Below are positions 48,877 through 62,271 of a stretch of 64,000 bases of DNA, one piece after another. Numbering within the stretch: the first letter of the stretch is position 1; the number at the start of each line of letters is the position of its first letter. Source of the stretch: Prinia subflava (Eukaryota; Chordata; Aves; Passeriformes; Cisticolidae); the NCBI RefSeq assembly GCF_021018805.1, contig NW_026961077.1:150001-214000 (forward strand), given 5' to 3'. Under the pieces are notes generated by a model. The model searched no databases and was not told where the DNA came from. It saw only the letters and a program-made list of their open reading frames with translations. A program made the position numbers and the translations under genes.

Positions 48877-49126
48877 GTTGATCAAAACACAAGTCTTGTT
48901 CTTAGTTGCTTGTGTTGCCAACCAACAGAGAAGATGCTGCAGACACTTTTTTGCCTTATCCCTTACTGGCTTATACACTGCACTGGTTGGTGTCTTTCAT
49001 GTCCATAGTAGAAGAAGCGAAGCTGTTGCTGCCAAATTTGCTTAATTTCCATGAAAGAGCTCTGTAACATAAAGCTTTGCTTTTCCGAGTGAACAGTGAT
49101 CTCTGCTTTTGGTTTCTATGGCTTGC
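47306..49126 (-). repeat. Duplicated segment A, copy 2
   Basis: Partner of 42780-44600 at +4526 bp. It overlaps 2.0-kb HOR copy a, so the duplication is nested in the HOR structure. Confidence 0.7.
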
Positions 49127-50060
49127 TTTCTGGAGTTGATCAAAACACAAATCATTTTAATTGTTTGTGCTGCCAACCAGCAGAGGAGCTGCTGTAGAAA
49201 CTTTCCTGAATTATCCATTACTTGCTTACACTCTGCACCAGTTAGTGTTTCCCATGTCTATGGAGCAAGACCAAAGCTGGTATTGCTTAATTTGATAGAG
49301 CTCCATGGAAGAGATTTCTCGATCACAAGGCTTTGCTTTTCAGATTGAACAGTGAAGTCTGTATCTGGATTCAATGTGTTGCTTTCTGGAGTTGATCAAA
49401 ACACAATTCTTGTCTGTTTGTTTGTGTTCCCAGGAAGCAGAGAAGCTGCTGCAGACACTTACTTGCCTTTTGCAGTACCGGTTTACACTTTGCACATGGA
49501 TGTGTATTCCTTGTCACCACACCAAGAATAAAGGTGATTACTTCCTATTTGGCTTGATTTCCATGAAAGAGCCATGTAACAGAAAACTTTCCTTTGACAC
49601 TCTCCCGGTCGATGTTTCTCATGTCTATAGAGCAGAACCAAAGCTGGTATTGCCTAGATTACTAAGTCTCCATGAAAGTGCTCTGTAACATAAAGCTTTG
49701 CTTTTCAGATTGAACACTGAAGTCTGCATTTGGTTTCAATGTGTTACTTTCTGGAGTTGATCAAATCCCAGTTCTTGTCTGTTTGTTTGTGTTCCCAGGA
49801 AAGAGAGAAGCTGCTGCAGACACTTTCCTGCCTTTTGCAGTGCCAGTTTACACTTTGCACATGGATGTGTTTTCCTTGTCACCAGACCAAGAATAAAGGT
49901 GGGTACTTCCTAATTGGCTAGATTACCATGATAGAGCTATGTAACATAAAGCTTTGCTTTTCAGAGTGAACAGTGATCTCTGCTTTTGGCTTCCATGGCT
50001 TGCTTTATGGAGTTGATCAAAACACAAATCATGTTTTTTGTTTGCGTTGCCAACCAGCAG
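48500..50060 (-). repeat. Duplicated segment B, copy 1 (partner at 55518-57078)
   Basis: Landmarks 48513, 48877, 49135, 49391, 49756 and 50012 recur at a constant offset of 7018 bp, including the TTTATGGAGTTG variant near 50004 and 57022. Ends approximate. Confidence 0.7.
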
Positions 50061-53000
50061 AGAAGCTGCCGCAGACACTTTCCTGCCTTTTGCAGTACGG
50101 GTTTACACTTTGCACATGGATGTGTTTTTCTTTGTCACCAGTCCAAGAATGAAGGTGGTTCCTTCCTAATTGGCTTGATTTCCATGAAAAGGCTAGGTAA
50201 CATAAAGCTTTCCTTTGATACTCTACCGCTTGATGTTTCTCATGTCTATAGAGCAAGACCAAACTGTTACTGCCTACTTTACTAAGTTTCCATGATAGAG
50301 CTCTGTAACATAAAGCTTTGCTTTTCCGAGTGAACAGTGATCTCCTTTTTGTTTCTATGTCGTACTTTCTGGAGTTGATCAAAACACAATTCTTGTCTGT
50401 TGTTTGTGTTGCCAACCAGCAGAGAAGCTGCTGCAGACACTTTCGTGCCTTATCCATTACTTGCTTACACTCTGCACCAGTTAGTGTTTCCCATGTCTAT
50501 GGAGCAAGACCAAAGCTGGTATTGCTTAATTTGATAGAGCTCCATGCAAGACCTTTTCAATCAATAGGCTTTGCTTTTCAGATTGAACAGTGATCTCTGC
50601 ATCTGGATTCAATGTGTTGCTTTCTGGAGTTGATCAAAACACAAGTCTTGTTGTTAGTTGCTTGTGTTGCCAACCAGCAGAGAAGCTGCTGCAGACACTT
50701 TTTTGCCTTATCCATTACTGGCTTATACACTGCACCGGTTGGTGTCTTTCATGTCCTTAGAAGAAGAACCAAAGCTGTTGCTGCCTAATTTGCTTAATTT
50801 CCATGAAAGAACTCTGTAACATAAAGCTTTGCTTTTCCGAGTGAACAGTGATCTCTGCTTTTGGTTTCTATGGCTTGCTTTCTGGAGTTGATCAAAACAC
50901 AAGTCATGTTAGTTGTTTGTGCTGCCAACCAGCAGAGAAGCTGCTGTAGAAACTTTCCCGAATTATCCATTACTTGCTTACACTCTGCACCAGTTAGTGT
51001 TTCCCATGTTTATAGAGCAAGACCAAAGCTGGTATTGCCTAAATTGTTAGAGTTCCATGGAAGAGATTTCTCGATCACAAGGCTTTGCTTTTCAGATTGA
51101 ACAGTGAAGTCTGCATCTGGCTTCAATGTGTTGCTTCCTGGAGTTGATCAAAACACAATTCTTGTCTGTTTGTTTGTGTTCCCAGGAAGCAGAGAAGCTG
51201 CTGCAGACACTCTCTTGCCTTTTGCAGTACCGGTTTACGCTTTGCACATGGATGTGTATTCCTTGTCACCAGACCAAGAATAAAGGTGGGTACTTCCTAA
51301 TTGGCTAGATTACCATGATAGAGCTATGTAACATAAAGCTTTGCTTTTCCGAGTGAACAGTGATCTCTGCTTTTGGTTTCTATGGCTTGCTTTCTGGAGT
51401 TGATCAAAACACAAGTCATGCCAGTTGTTTGTGCTGCCAACCAGCTGAGAAGCTGCTGCAGACACTTTCTTGCCTTATCCATTACTGGCTTATACACTGC
51501 ACCGGTTGGTGTCTTTCATGTCCATAGAAGGAGAACTAAAGCTGTTACTACCTAATTTGCTAAATTTCCATCCAAGGTTTATGTAACATAAAGCTTTCCT
51601 TTTCAGAGTGAGCAGCGATCTCTGCTTTTGGTTTCTATGGTTTGCTTTCACGAGTTGATCAAAACACAAGTCATGTTAGTTGTTTGTGTTGCCAACTAGC
51701 AGAGAAGCTGCTGCAGAATCTTTCCTGAATTATCCATTACGGGCTTACACTCTGCACCAGTTAGTGTTTCCCATGTCTATAGAGCAAGACTAATGCTGTT
51801 ATTGCCTAATTTGGTAGAGTTCCATGGAAGAGCTTTCTCAATCACAAGCCTTTGCTTTTCTCAGTGAACAGTGAAGTCTGCATCTGGTTTCAATGTGTTG
51901 CTTTCTGGAGTTGATCAAATCACAATTCTTGTCTGTTGTTTGTGTTCCCTTGAAGCAGAGAAGCTGCTGCAGACACTTTCCTGCCTTTTGCAGTACGGGT
52001 TTACACTTTGCACATGGATGTGTTTTCCTTGTCACCAGACCAAGAATAAAGGTGGTTCCTTCCTAATTGGCTTGATTTCCATGAAAAGGCTAGGTAACAT
52101 AAAGCTTTCCTTTGACACTCTACCGCTTGATGTTTCTCATGTCTATAGAGCAAGACCAAACTGTTACTGCCTAATTTACTAAGTTTCCATGATAGAGCTA
52201 TGTAACATAAATCTTTGCTTTTCCGAGTGAACAGTGATCTCTGCTTTTTGTTTTTATGTCGTGTGCTTTCTGGAGTAGATCAAAACACAATTCTTGTCTG
52301 TTGTTTGTGTTGCCAACCAGCAGAGAAGCTGCTGCAGACACTTTCGTGCTTTATCCATTACTTGCTTACACTCTGCACCAGTTAGTGTTTCCCATGTCTA
52401 TGGAGCAAGACCAAAGCTGGTATTGCTTAATTTGATAGAGCTCCATGCAAGACCTTTTCAATCAATAGGCTTTGCTTTTCAGATTGAACAGTGAAGTCTG
52501 CATCTGGATTCAATGTGTTGCTTTCTGGAGTTGATCAAAACACAAGTGTTGTTGTTAGTTGCTTGTGTTGCTAACCAGCAGAGAAGCTGCTGCAGACACT
52601 TTCCTGCCTTTTGCAGTACGGGTTTACACTTTGCACATGGATGTGTTTTCCTTGTCACCACACCAAGAATAAAGGTGGTTACTTCCTAAATTGGCTTGAT
52701 TTCCATGAAAGAGCCATGTAACAGAAAACTTTCCTTTGACACTCTCCCGGTCGATGTTTCTCATGTCTATAGAGCAAGACCAAACCTGTTACTGCCTAAT
52801 TTACTAAGTTTCCATGAAAGAGCTCTGTAACATAAAGCTTTGCTTTTCCGAGTGAACAGTGATCTCTGCTTTTGGTTTCCATGGCTTGCTTTCTGGAGTT
52901 GATCAAAACACAAGTCTTGTTGTTAGTTGCTTGTGTTGCCAACCAGCAGAGAAGATGCTGCAGACACTTTTTTGCCTTATCCCTTACTGGCTTATACACT

Positions 53001-54032
53001 GCACTGGTTGGTGTCTTTCATGTCCACAGTAGAAGAAGCGAAGCTGTTGCTGCCAAATTTGCTTAATTTCCATGAAAGAGCTCTGTAACATAAAGCTTTG
53101 CTTTTCCGAGTGAACAGTGATCTCTGCTTTTGGTTTCTATGGCTTGCTTTCTGGAGTTGATCAAAACACAAGTCATGTTAGTTGTTTGTGCTGCCAACCA
53201 GCAGAGGAGCTGCTGTAGAAACTTTCCTGAATTATCCATTACGGACTTACACTCTGCACCAGTTAGTGTTTCCCATGTCTATAGAGCAAGACCAAAGCTG
53301 GTATTGCTTAATTTGATAGAGCTCCATGGAAGAGATTTCTCGATCACAAGGCTTTGCTTTTCAGATTGAACAGTGAAGTCTGTATCTGGATTCAATGTGT
53401 TGCTTTCTGGAGTTGATCAAAACACAATTCTTGTCTGTTTGTTTGTGTTCCCAGGAAGCAGAGAAGCTGCTGCAGACACTTACTTGCCTTTTGCAGTACC
53501 GGTTTACACTTTGCACATGGATGTGTATTCCTTGTCACCACACCAAGAATAAAGGTGATTACTTCCTATTTGGCTTGATTTCCATGAAAGAGCCATGTAA
53601 CAGAAAACTTTCCTTTGACACTCTCCCGCTCGATGTTTCTCATGTCTATAGAGCAGAACCAAAGCTGGTATTGCCTAGATTACTAAGTCTCCATGAAAGT
53701 GCTCTGTAACATAAAGCTTTGCTTTTCAGATTGAACACTGAAGTCTGCATTTGGTTTCAATGTGTTACTTTCTGGAGTTGATCAAATCCCAGTTCTTGTC
53801 TGTTTGTTTGTGTTCCCAGGAAAGAGAGAAGCTGCTGCAGACACTTTCCTGCCTTTTGCAGTGCCAGTTTACACTTTGCACATGGATGTGTTTTCCTTGT
53901 CACCAGACCAAGAATAAAGGTGGGTACTTCCTAATTGGCTAGATTACCATGATAGAGCTATGTAACATAAAGCTTTGCTTTTCCGAGTGAACAGTGATCT
54001 CTGCTTTTGGTTTCTATGGCTTGCTTTCTGGA

Positions 54033-54287
54033 GTTGATCAAAACACAAGTCATGCTAGTTGTTTGTGTTGCCAACCAGCTGAGAAGCTGCTGCAGACACT
54101 TTCTTGCCTTATCCATTACTGGCTTATACACTGCACCGGTTGGTGTCTTTCATGTCCATAGAAGGAGAACTAAAGCTGTTACTACCTAATTTGCTAAATT
54201 TCCATCCAAGGGTTATGTAACATAAAGCTTTCCTTTTCAGAGTGAGCAGTGATCTCTGCTTTTGGTTTCTATGGTTTGCTTTCACGA
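54033..54287 (-). repeat. Example full-length array 2 monomer (255 bp)
   Basis: Landmark-to-landmark copy. On plus it runs GTTGATCAAAACACAAGTC..., the conserved GAAGCTGCTGCAGACAC core, TTATCCATTACTGG, CTGTTACTACC, AACATAAAGCTTTCC, then GAGTGAGCAGTGATC before the next landmark. Confidence 0.85.
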
Positions 54288-54543
54288 GTTGATCAAAACA
54301 CAAGTCATGTTAGTTGTTTGTGTTGCCAACTAGCAGAGAAGCTGCTGCAGAATCTTTCCTGAATTATCCATTACGGGCTTACACTCTGCACCAGTTAGTG
54401 TTTCCCATGTCTATAGAGCAAGACTAATGCTGTTATTGCCTAATTTGGTAGAGTTCCATGGAAGAGCTTTCTCAATCACAAGCCTTTGCTTTTCTCAGTG
54501 AACAGTGAAGTCTGCATCTGGTTTCAATGTGTTGCTTTCTGGA

Positions 54544-54907
54544 GTTGATCAAATCACAATTCTTGTCTGTTGTTTGTGTTCCCTTGAAGCAGAGAAGCTG
54601 CTGCAGACACTTTCCTGCCTTTTGCAGTACGGGTTTACACTTTGCACATGGATGTGTTTTCCTTGTAACCACACCAGGAATAAAGGTGGTTCCTTCCTAA
54701 TTGGCTTGATTTCCATGAAAGAGCCATGGAACAGAAAACTTTCCTTTGACACTCTCCCGCTCGATGTTTCTCATGTCTATAGAGCAAGACCAAACCTGTT
54801 ACTGCCTAATTTACTAAGTTTCCATGAAAGAGCTCTGTAACATAAAGCTTTGCTTTTCCGAGTGAACAGTGATCTCTGCTTTTGGTTTCCATGGCTTGCT
54901 TTCTGGA
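54544..54907 (-). repeat. Example 364-bp compound unit (full monomer plus truncated block)
   Basis: Contains two copies of TTTCCATGAAAGAG, at 54710 and 54819, with no landmark between them. The same structure occurs 26 times in array 2. Confidence 0.88.
54710..54818 (-). repeat. Example 109-bp truncated monomer block
   Basis: Starts TTTCCATGAAAGAGCCATGG, passes through AACTTTCCTTTGACACTCTCCCGC, then joins the monomer tail TTTCTCATGTCTATAGAGCAAG. Compared with a full monomer about 147 bp are absent, including the GTTGATCA landmark and the CTGCAG core. The junction region ACACTCTCCCGCTCGATG is almost the same in all copies, so one founding deletion was amplified. Confidence 0.85.
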
Positions 54908-55517
54908 GTTGATCAAAACACAAGTCTTGTTGTTAGTTGCTTGTGTTGCCAACCAGCAGAGAAGATGCTGCAGACACTTTTTTGCCTTATCCCTTACTGG
55001 CTTATACACTGCACTGGTTGGTGTCTTTCATGTCCACAGTAGAAGAAGCGAAGCTGTTGCTGCCTCATTTGCTTAATTTCCATGAAAGAGCTCTGTAACA
55101 TAAAGCTTTGCTTTTCCTAGTGAACAGTGATTTCTGCTTTTGGTTTCTATGGCTTGCTTTCTGGAGTTGATCAAAACACAATTCTTGTCTGTTTGTTTGT
55201 GTTCCCAGGAAGCAGAGAAGCTGCTGCAGACACTTACTTGCCTTTTGCAGTACCGGTTTACACTTTGCACATGGATGTGTATTCCTTGTCACCACACCAA
55301 GAATAAAGGTGATTACTTCCTATTTGGCTTGATTTCCATGAAAGAGCCATGTAACAGAAAACTTTCCTTTGACACTCTCCCGGTCGATGTTTCTCATGTC
55401 TATAGAGCAGAACCAAAGCTGGTATTGCCTAGATTACTAAGTCTCCATGAAAGTGCTTTGTAACATAAAGCTTTGCTTTTCAGATTGAACACTGAAGTCT
55501 GCATTTGGTTTCAATGT

Positions 55518-57078
55518 GTTACTTTCTGGAGTTGATCAAATCCCAGTTCTTGTCTGTTTGTTTGTGTTCCCAGGAAAGAGAGAAGCTGCTGCAGACACTT
55601 TCCTGCCTTTTGCAGTACGGGTTTACACTTTGCACATGGATGTGTTTTCCTTGTCACCACACCAGGAATAAAGGTGGTTCCTTCCTAATTGGCTTGATTT
55701 CCATGAAAGAGCCATGTAACAGAAAACTTTCCTTTGACACTCTCCCGCTCGATGTTTCTCATGTCTATAGAGCAAGACCAAACCTGTTACTGCCATTTTA
55801 CTAAGTTTCCATGAAAGAGCTCTTTAACATAAAGCTTTGCTTTTCCGAGTGAACAGTGATCTCTGCTTTTGGTTTCCATGGCTTGCTTTCTGGAGTTGAT
55901 CAAAACACAAGTCTTGTTCTTAGTTGCTTGTGTTGCCAACCAACAGAGAAGATGCTGCAGACACTTTTTTGCCTTATCCCTTACTGGCTTATACACTGCA
56001 CTGGTTGGTGTCTTTCATGTCCATAGTAGAAGAAGCGAAGCTGTTGCTGCCTCATTTGCTTAATTTCCATGAAAGAGCTCTGTAACATAAAGCTTTGCTT
56101 TTCCGAGTGAACAGTGATCTCTGCTTTTGGTTTCTATGGCTTGCTTTCTGGAGTTGATCAAAACACAAGTTATTTTAGTTGTTTGTGCTGCCAACCAGCA
56201 GAGGAGCTGCTGTAGAAACTTTCCTGAATTATCCATTACTTGCTTACACTCTGCACCAGTTAGTGTTTCCCATGTCTATGGAGCAAGACCAAAGCTGGTA
56301 TTGCTTAATTTGATAGAGCTCCATGGAAGAGATTTCTCGATCACAAGGCTTTGCTTTTCAGATTGAACAGTGAAGTCTGTATCTGGATTCAATGTGTTGC
56401 TTTCTGGAGTTGATCAAAACACAATTCTTGTCTGTTTGTTTGTGTTCCCAGGAAGCAGAGAAGCTGCTGCAGACACTTACTTGCCTTTTGCAGTACCGGT
56501 TTACACTTTGCACATGGATGTGTATTCCTTGTCACCACACCAAGAATAAAGGTGATTACTTCCTATTTGGCTTGATTTCCATGAAAGAGCCATGTAACAG
56601 AAAACTTTCCTTTGACACTCTCCCGGTCGATGTTTCTCATGTCTATAGAGCAGAACCAAAGCTGGTATTGCCTAGATTACTAAGTCTCCATGAAAGTGCT
56701 CTGTAACATAAAGCTTTGCTTTTCAGATTGAACACTGAAGTCTGCATTTGGTTTCAATGTGTTACTTTCTGGAGTTGATCAAATCCCAGTTCTTGTCTGT
56801 TTGTTTGTGTTCCCAGGAAAGAGAGAAGCTGCTGCAGACACTTTCCTGCCTTTTGCAGTGCCAGTTTACACTTTGCACATGGATGTGTTTTCCTTGTCAC
56901 CAGACCAAGAATAAAGGTGGGTACTTCCTAATTGGCTAGATTACCATGATAGAGCTATGTAACATAAAGCTTTGCTTTTCAGAGTGAACAGTGATCTCTG
57001 CTTTTGGCTTCCATGGCTTGCTTTATGGAGTTGATCAAAACACAAATCATGTTTTTTGTTTGCGTTGCCAACCAGCAG
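55518..57078 (-). repeat. Duplicated segment B, copy 2
   Basis: Partner of 48500-50060 at +7018 bp. The 258-bp difference from the segment C offset equals one monomer, so B and C are probably one duplication with a one-monomer indel between. Confidence 0.7.
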
Positions 57079-57904
57079 AGAAGCTGCCGCAGACACTTTC
57101 CTGCCTTTTGCAGTACGGGTTTACACTTTGCACATGGATGTGTTTTCCTTGTCACCAGACCAAGAAAAAAGGTGGGTACTTCCTAATTGGCTAGATTACC
57201 ATGATAGAGCTATGTAACATAAAGCTTTCCTTTTCAGAGTGAGCAGTGATCTCTGCTTTTGGTTTCTATGGTTTGCTTTCACGAGTTGATCAAAACACAA
57301 GTCATGTTAGTTGTTTGTGTTGCCAACTAGCAGAGAAGGTGCTGCAGAATCTTTCCTGAATTATCCATTACGGGCTTACACTCTGCACCAGTTAGTGTTT
57401 CCCATGTCTATAGAGCAAGACTAATGCTGTTATTGCCTAATTTGGTAGAGTTCCATGGAAGAGCTTTCTCAATCACAAGCCTTTGCTTTTCTCAGTGAAC
57501 AGTGAAGTCTGCATCTGGTTTCAATGTTTTGCTTTCTAGAGTTGATCAAATCACAATTCTTGTCTGTTTGTTTGTGTTCCCAGGAAAGAGAGAAGCTGCT
57601 GCAGACACTTTCCTGCCTTTTGCAGTACGGGTTTACACTTTGCACATGGATGTGTTTTCCTTGTCACCACACCAGGAATAAAGGTGGTTCCTTCCTAATT
57701 GGCTTGATTTCCATGAAAGAGCAATGTAACAGAAAACTTTCCTTTGACACTCTCCCGCTCGATGTTTCTCATGTCTATAGAGCAAGACCAAACCTGTTAC
57801 TGCCATTTTACTAAGTTTCCATGAAAGAGCTCTGTAACATAAAGCTTTGCTTTTCCGAGTGAACAGTGATCTCTGCTTTTGGTTTCCATGGCTTGCTTTC
57901 TGGA
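55895..57904 (-). repeat. Array 2 ~2.0-kb HOR, copy c (2010 bp)
   Basis: Spacings identical to copy b: 258, 256, 365, 256, 255, 256, 364. Confidence 0.78.
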
Positions 57905-58075
57905 GTTGATCAAAACACAAGTCTTGTTCTTAGTTGCTTGTGTTGCCAACCAGCAGAGAAGATGCTGCAGACACTTTTTTGCCTTATCCCTTACTGGCTT
58001 ATACACTGCACTGGTTGGTGTCTTTCATGTCCATAGTAGAAAAAGCGAAGCTGTTGCTGCCTCATTTGCTTAATT

Positions 58076-61000
58076 TCCATGAAAGAACTCTGTAACATAA
58101 AGCTTTGCTTTTCCGAGTGAACAGTGATCTCTGCTTTTGGTTTCTATGGCTTGCTTTCTGGAGTTGATCAAAACACAAGTCATGTTAGTTGTTTGTGCTG
58201 CCAACCAGCAGAGAAGCTGCTGTAGAAACTTTCCTGAATTATCCATTACTTGCTTACACTCTGCACCAGTTAGTGTTTCCCATGTTTATAGAGCAAGACC
58301 AAAGCTGGTATTGCCTAAATTGTTAGAGTTCCATGGAAGAGATTTCTCGATCACAAGGCTTTGCTTTTCAGATTGAACAGTGAAGTCTGCATCTGGCTTC
58401 AATGTGTTGCTTTCTGGAGTTGATCAAAACACAATTCTTGTCTGTTTGTTTGTGTTCCCAGGAAGCAGAGAAGCTGCTGCAGACACTCTCTTGCCTTTTG
58501 CAGTACCGGTTTACGCTTTGCACATGGATGTGTATTCCTTGTCACCAGACCAAGAATAAAGGTGGGTACTTCCTAATTGGCTAGATTACCATGATAGAGC
58601 TATGTAACATAAAGCTTTGCTTTTCAGAGTGAACAGTGATCTCTGCTTTTGGTTTCTATGGCTTGCTTTCTGGAGTTGATCAAAACACAAGTCATGCCAG
58701 TTGTTTGTGCTGCCAACCAGCTGAGAAGCTGCTGCAGACACTTTCTTGCCTTATCCATTACTGGCTTATACACTGCACCGGTTGGTGTCTTTCATGTCCA
58801 TAGAAGGAGAACTAAAGCTGTTACTACCTAATTTGCTAAATTTCCATCCAAGGTTTATGTAACATAAAGCTTTCCTTTTCAGAGTGAGCAGCGATCTCTG
58901 CTTTTGGTTTCTATGGTTTGCTTTCACGAGTTGATCAAAACACAAGTCATGTTAGTTGTTTGTGTTGCCAACTAGCAGAGAAGCTGCTGCAGAATCTTTC
59001 CTGAATTATCCATTACGGGCTTACACTCTGCACCAGTTAGTGTTTCCCATGTCTATAGAGCAAGACTAATGCTGTTATTGCCTAATTTGGTAGAGTTCCA
59101 TGGAAGAGCTTTCTCAATCACAAGCCTTTGCTTTTCTCAGTGAACAGTGAAGTCTGCATCTGGTTTCAATGTGTTGCTTTCTGGAGTTGATCAAATCACA
59201 ATTCTTGTCTGTTGTTTGTGTTCCCTTGAAGCAGAGAAGCTGCTGCAGACACTTTCCTGCCTTTTGCAGTACGGGTTTACACTTTGCACATGGATGTGTT
59301 TTCCTTGTCACCAGACCAAGAATAAAGGTGGTTCCTTCCTAATTGGCTTGATTTCCATGAAAAGGCTAGGTAACATAAAGCTTTCCTTTGACACTCTACC
59401 GCTTGATGTTTCTCATGTCTATAGAGCAAGACCAAACTGTTACTGCCTACTTTACTAAGTTTCCATGATAGAGCTATGTAACATAAAGCTTTGCTTTTCC
59501 GAGTGAACAGTGATCTCTGCTTTTTGTTTTTATGTCGTGTGCTTTCTGGAGTAGATCAAAACACAATTCTTGTCTGTTGTTTGTGTTGCCAACCAGCAGA
59601 GAAGCTGCTGCAGACACTTTCGTGCTTTATCCATTACTTGATTACACTCTGCACCAGTTAGTGTTTCCCATGTCTATGGAGCAAGACCAAAGCTGGTATT
59701 GCTTAATTTGATAGAGCTCCATGCAAGACCTTTTCAATCAATAGGCTTTGCTTTTCAGATTGAACAGTGAAGTCTGCATCTGGATTCAATGTGTTGCTTT
59801 CTGGAGTTGATCAAAACACAAGTCTTGTTGTGAGTTGCTTGTGTTGCTAACCAGCAGAGAAGCTGCTGCAGACACTTTCCTGCCTTTTGCAGTACGGGTT
59901 TACACTTTGCACATGGATGTGTTTTCCTTGTCACCACACCAAGAATAAAGGTGGTTACTTCCTAAATTGGCTTGATTTCCATGAAAGAGCCATGTAACAG
60001 AAAACTTTCCTTTGACACTCTCCCGGTCGATGTTTCTCATGTCTATAGAGCAAGACCAAACCTGTTACTGCCTAATTTACTAAGTTTCCATGAAAGAGCT
60101 CTGTAACATAAAGCTTTGCTTTTCCGAGTGAACAGTGATCTCTGCTTTTGGTTTCCATGGCTTGCTTTCTGGAGTTGATCAAAACACAAGTCTTGTTCTT
60201 AGTTGCTTGTGTTGCCAACCAGCAGAGAAGATGCTGCAGACACTTTTTTGCCTTATCCCTTACTGGCTTATACACTGCACTGGTTGGTGTCTTTCATGTC
60301 CACAGTAGAAGAAGCGAAGCTGTTGCTGCCTCATTTGCTTAATTTCCATGAAAGAGCTCTGTAACATAAAGCTTTGCTTTTCCGAGTGAACAGTGATCTC
60401 TGCTTTTGGTTTCTATGGCTTGCTTTCTGGAGTTGATCAAAACACAAGTCATGTTAGTTGTTTGTGCTGCCAACCAGCAGAGGAGCTGCTGTAGAAACTT
60501 TCCTGAATTATCCATTACGGACTTACACTCTGCACCAGTTAGTGTTTCCCATGTCTATAGAGCAAGACCAAAGCTGGTATTGCTTAATTTGATAGAGCTC
60601 CATGGAAGAGATTTCTCGATCACAAGGCTTTGCTTTTCAGATTGAACAGTGAAGTCTGTATCTGGATTCAATGTGTCTTTCTGGAGTTGATCAAAACACA
60701 ATTCTTGTCTGTTTGTGTTCCCTTGAAGCAGAGAAGCTGCTGCAGACACTTACTTGCCTTTTGCAGTACCGGTTTACACTTTGCACATGGATGTGTATTC
60801 CTTGTCACCACACCAAGAATAAAGGTGATTACTTCCTATTTGGCTTGATTTCCATGAAAGAGCCATGGAACAGAAAACTTTCCTTTGACACTCTCCCGGT
60901 TGATGTTTCTCATGTCTATAGAGCAGAACCAAAGCTGGTATTGCCTAGATTACTAAGTCTCCATGAAAGTGCTCTGTAACATAAAGCTTTGCTTTTCAGA

Positions 61001-62271
61001 TTGAACACTGAAGTCTGCATTTGGTTTCAATGTGTTACTTTCTGGAGTTGATCAAATCCCAGTTCTTGTCTGTTTGTTTGTGTTCCCAGGAAAGAGAGAA
61101 GCTGCTGCAGACACTTTCCTGCCTTTTGCAGTGCCAGTTTACACTTTGCACATGGATGTGTTTTCCTTGTCACCAGACCAAGAATAAAGGTGGGTACTTC
61201 CTAATTGGCTAGATTACCATGATAGAGCTATGTAACATAAAGCTTTGCTTTTCCGAGTGAACAGTGATCTCTGCTTTTGGTTTCTATGGCTTGCTTTCTG
61301 GAGTTGATCAAAACACAAGTCATGCTAGTTGTTTGTGTTGCCAACCAGCTGAGAAGCTGCTGCAGACACTTTCTTGCCTTATCCATTACTGGCTTATACA
61401 CTGCACCGGTTGGTGTCTTTCATGTCCATAGAAGGAGAACTAAAGCTGTTACTACCTAATTTGCTAAATTTCCATCCAAGGGTTATGTAACATAAAGCTT
61501 TCCTTTTCAGAGTGAGCAGTGATCTCTGCTTTTGGTTTCTATGGTTTGCTTTCACGAGTTGATCAAAACACAAGTCATGTTAGTTGTTTGTGTTGCCAAC
61601 TAGCAGAGAAGCTGCTGCAGAATCTTTCCTGAATTATCCATTACGGGCTTACACTCTGCACCAGTTAGTGTTTCCCATGTCTATAGAGCAAGACTAATGC
61701 TGTTATTGCCTAATTTGGTAGAGTTCCATGGAAGAGCTTTCTCAATCACAAGCCTTTGCTTTTCTCAGTGAACAGTGAAGTCTGCATCTGGTTTCAATGT
61801 GTTGCTTTCTGGAGTTGATCAAATCACAATTCTTGTCTGTTTGTGTTCCCTTGAAGCAGAGAAGCTGCTGCAGACACTTTCCTGCCTTTTGCAGTACGGG
61901 TTTACACTTTGCACATGGATGTGTTTTCCTTGTAACCACACCAGGAATAAAGGTGGTTCCTTCCTAATTGGCTTGATTTCCATGAAAGAGCCATGTAACA
62001 GAAAACTTTCCTTTGACACTCTCCCGCTCGATGTTTCTCATGTCTATAGAGCAAGACCAAACCTGTTACTGCCTAATTTACTAACTAAGTTTCCATGAAA
62101 GAGCTCTGTAACATAAAGCTTTGCTTTTCCGAGTGAACAGTGATCTCTGCTTTTGGTTTCCATGGCTTGCTTTCTGGAGTTGATCAAAACACAAGTCTTG
62201 TTGTTAGTTGCTTGTGTTGCCAACCAGCAGAGAAGATGCTGCAGACACTTTTTTGCCTTATCCCTTACTGG
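58076..62271 (-). repeat. Duplicated segment C, copy 2
   Basis: Partner of 50800-55000. Relative to copy 1 it has small deletions at about 60676, 60710 and 61842, and a 4-bp insertion (ACTAACTAAG) near 62084. Confidence 0.75.
60174..62178 (-). repeat. Array 2 ~2.0-kb HOR, copy d (2005 bp)
   Basis: Spacings 258, 254, 361, 256, 255, 256, 365. Small deletions near 60676 and 60710 shorten it. Confidence 0.75.

Larger units (their letters stand above)
52898..54907 (-). repeat. Array 2 ~2.0-kb HOR, copy b (2010 bp)
   Basis: Landmark spacings 258, 256, 365, 256, 255, 256, 364: seven landmark-bearing monomers plus two truncated blocks. Confidence 0.78.
50800..55000 (-). repeat. Duplicated segment C, copy 1 (partner at 58076-62271)
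   Basis: Fourteen landmarks from 50887 to 54908 recur at an offset of 7276 bp, dropping to 7270-7271 after small deletions in the second copy. Shared rare variants include GAGTAGATCA (52275 and 59551) and GAAAGAACTCTG (near 50807 and 58080). Confidence 0.75.
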
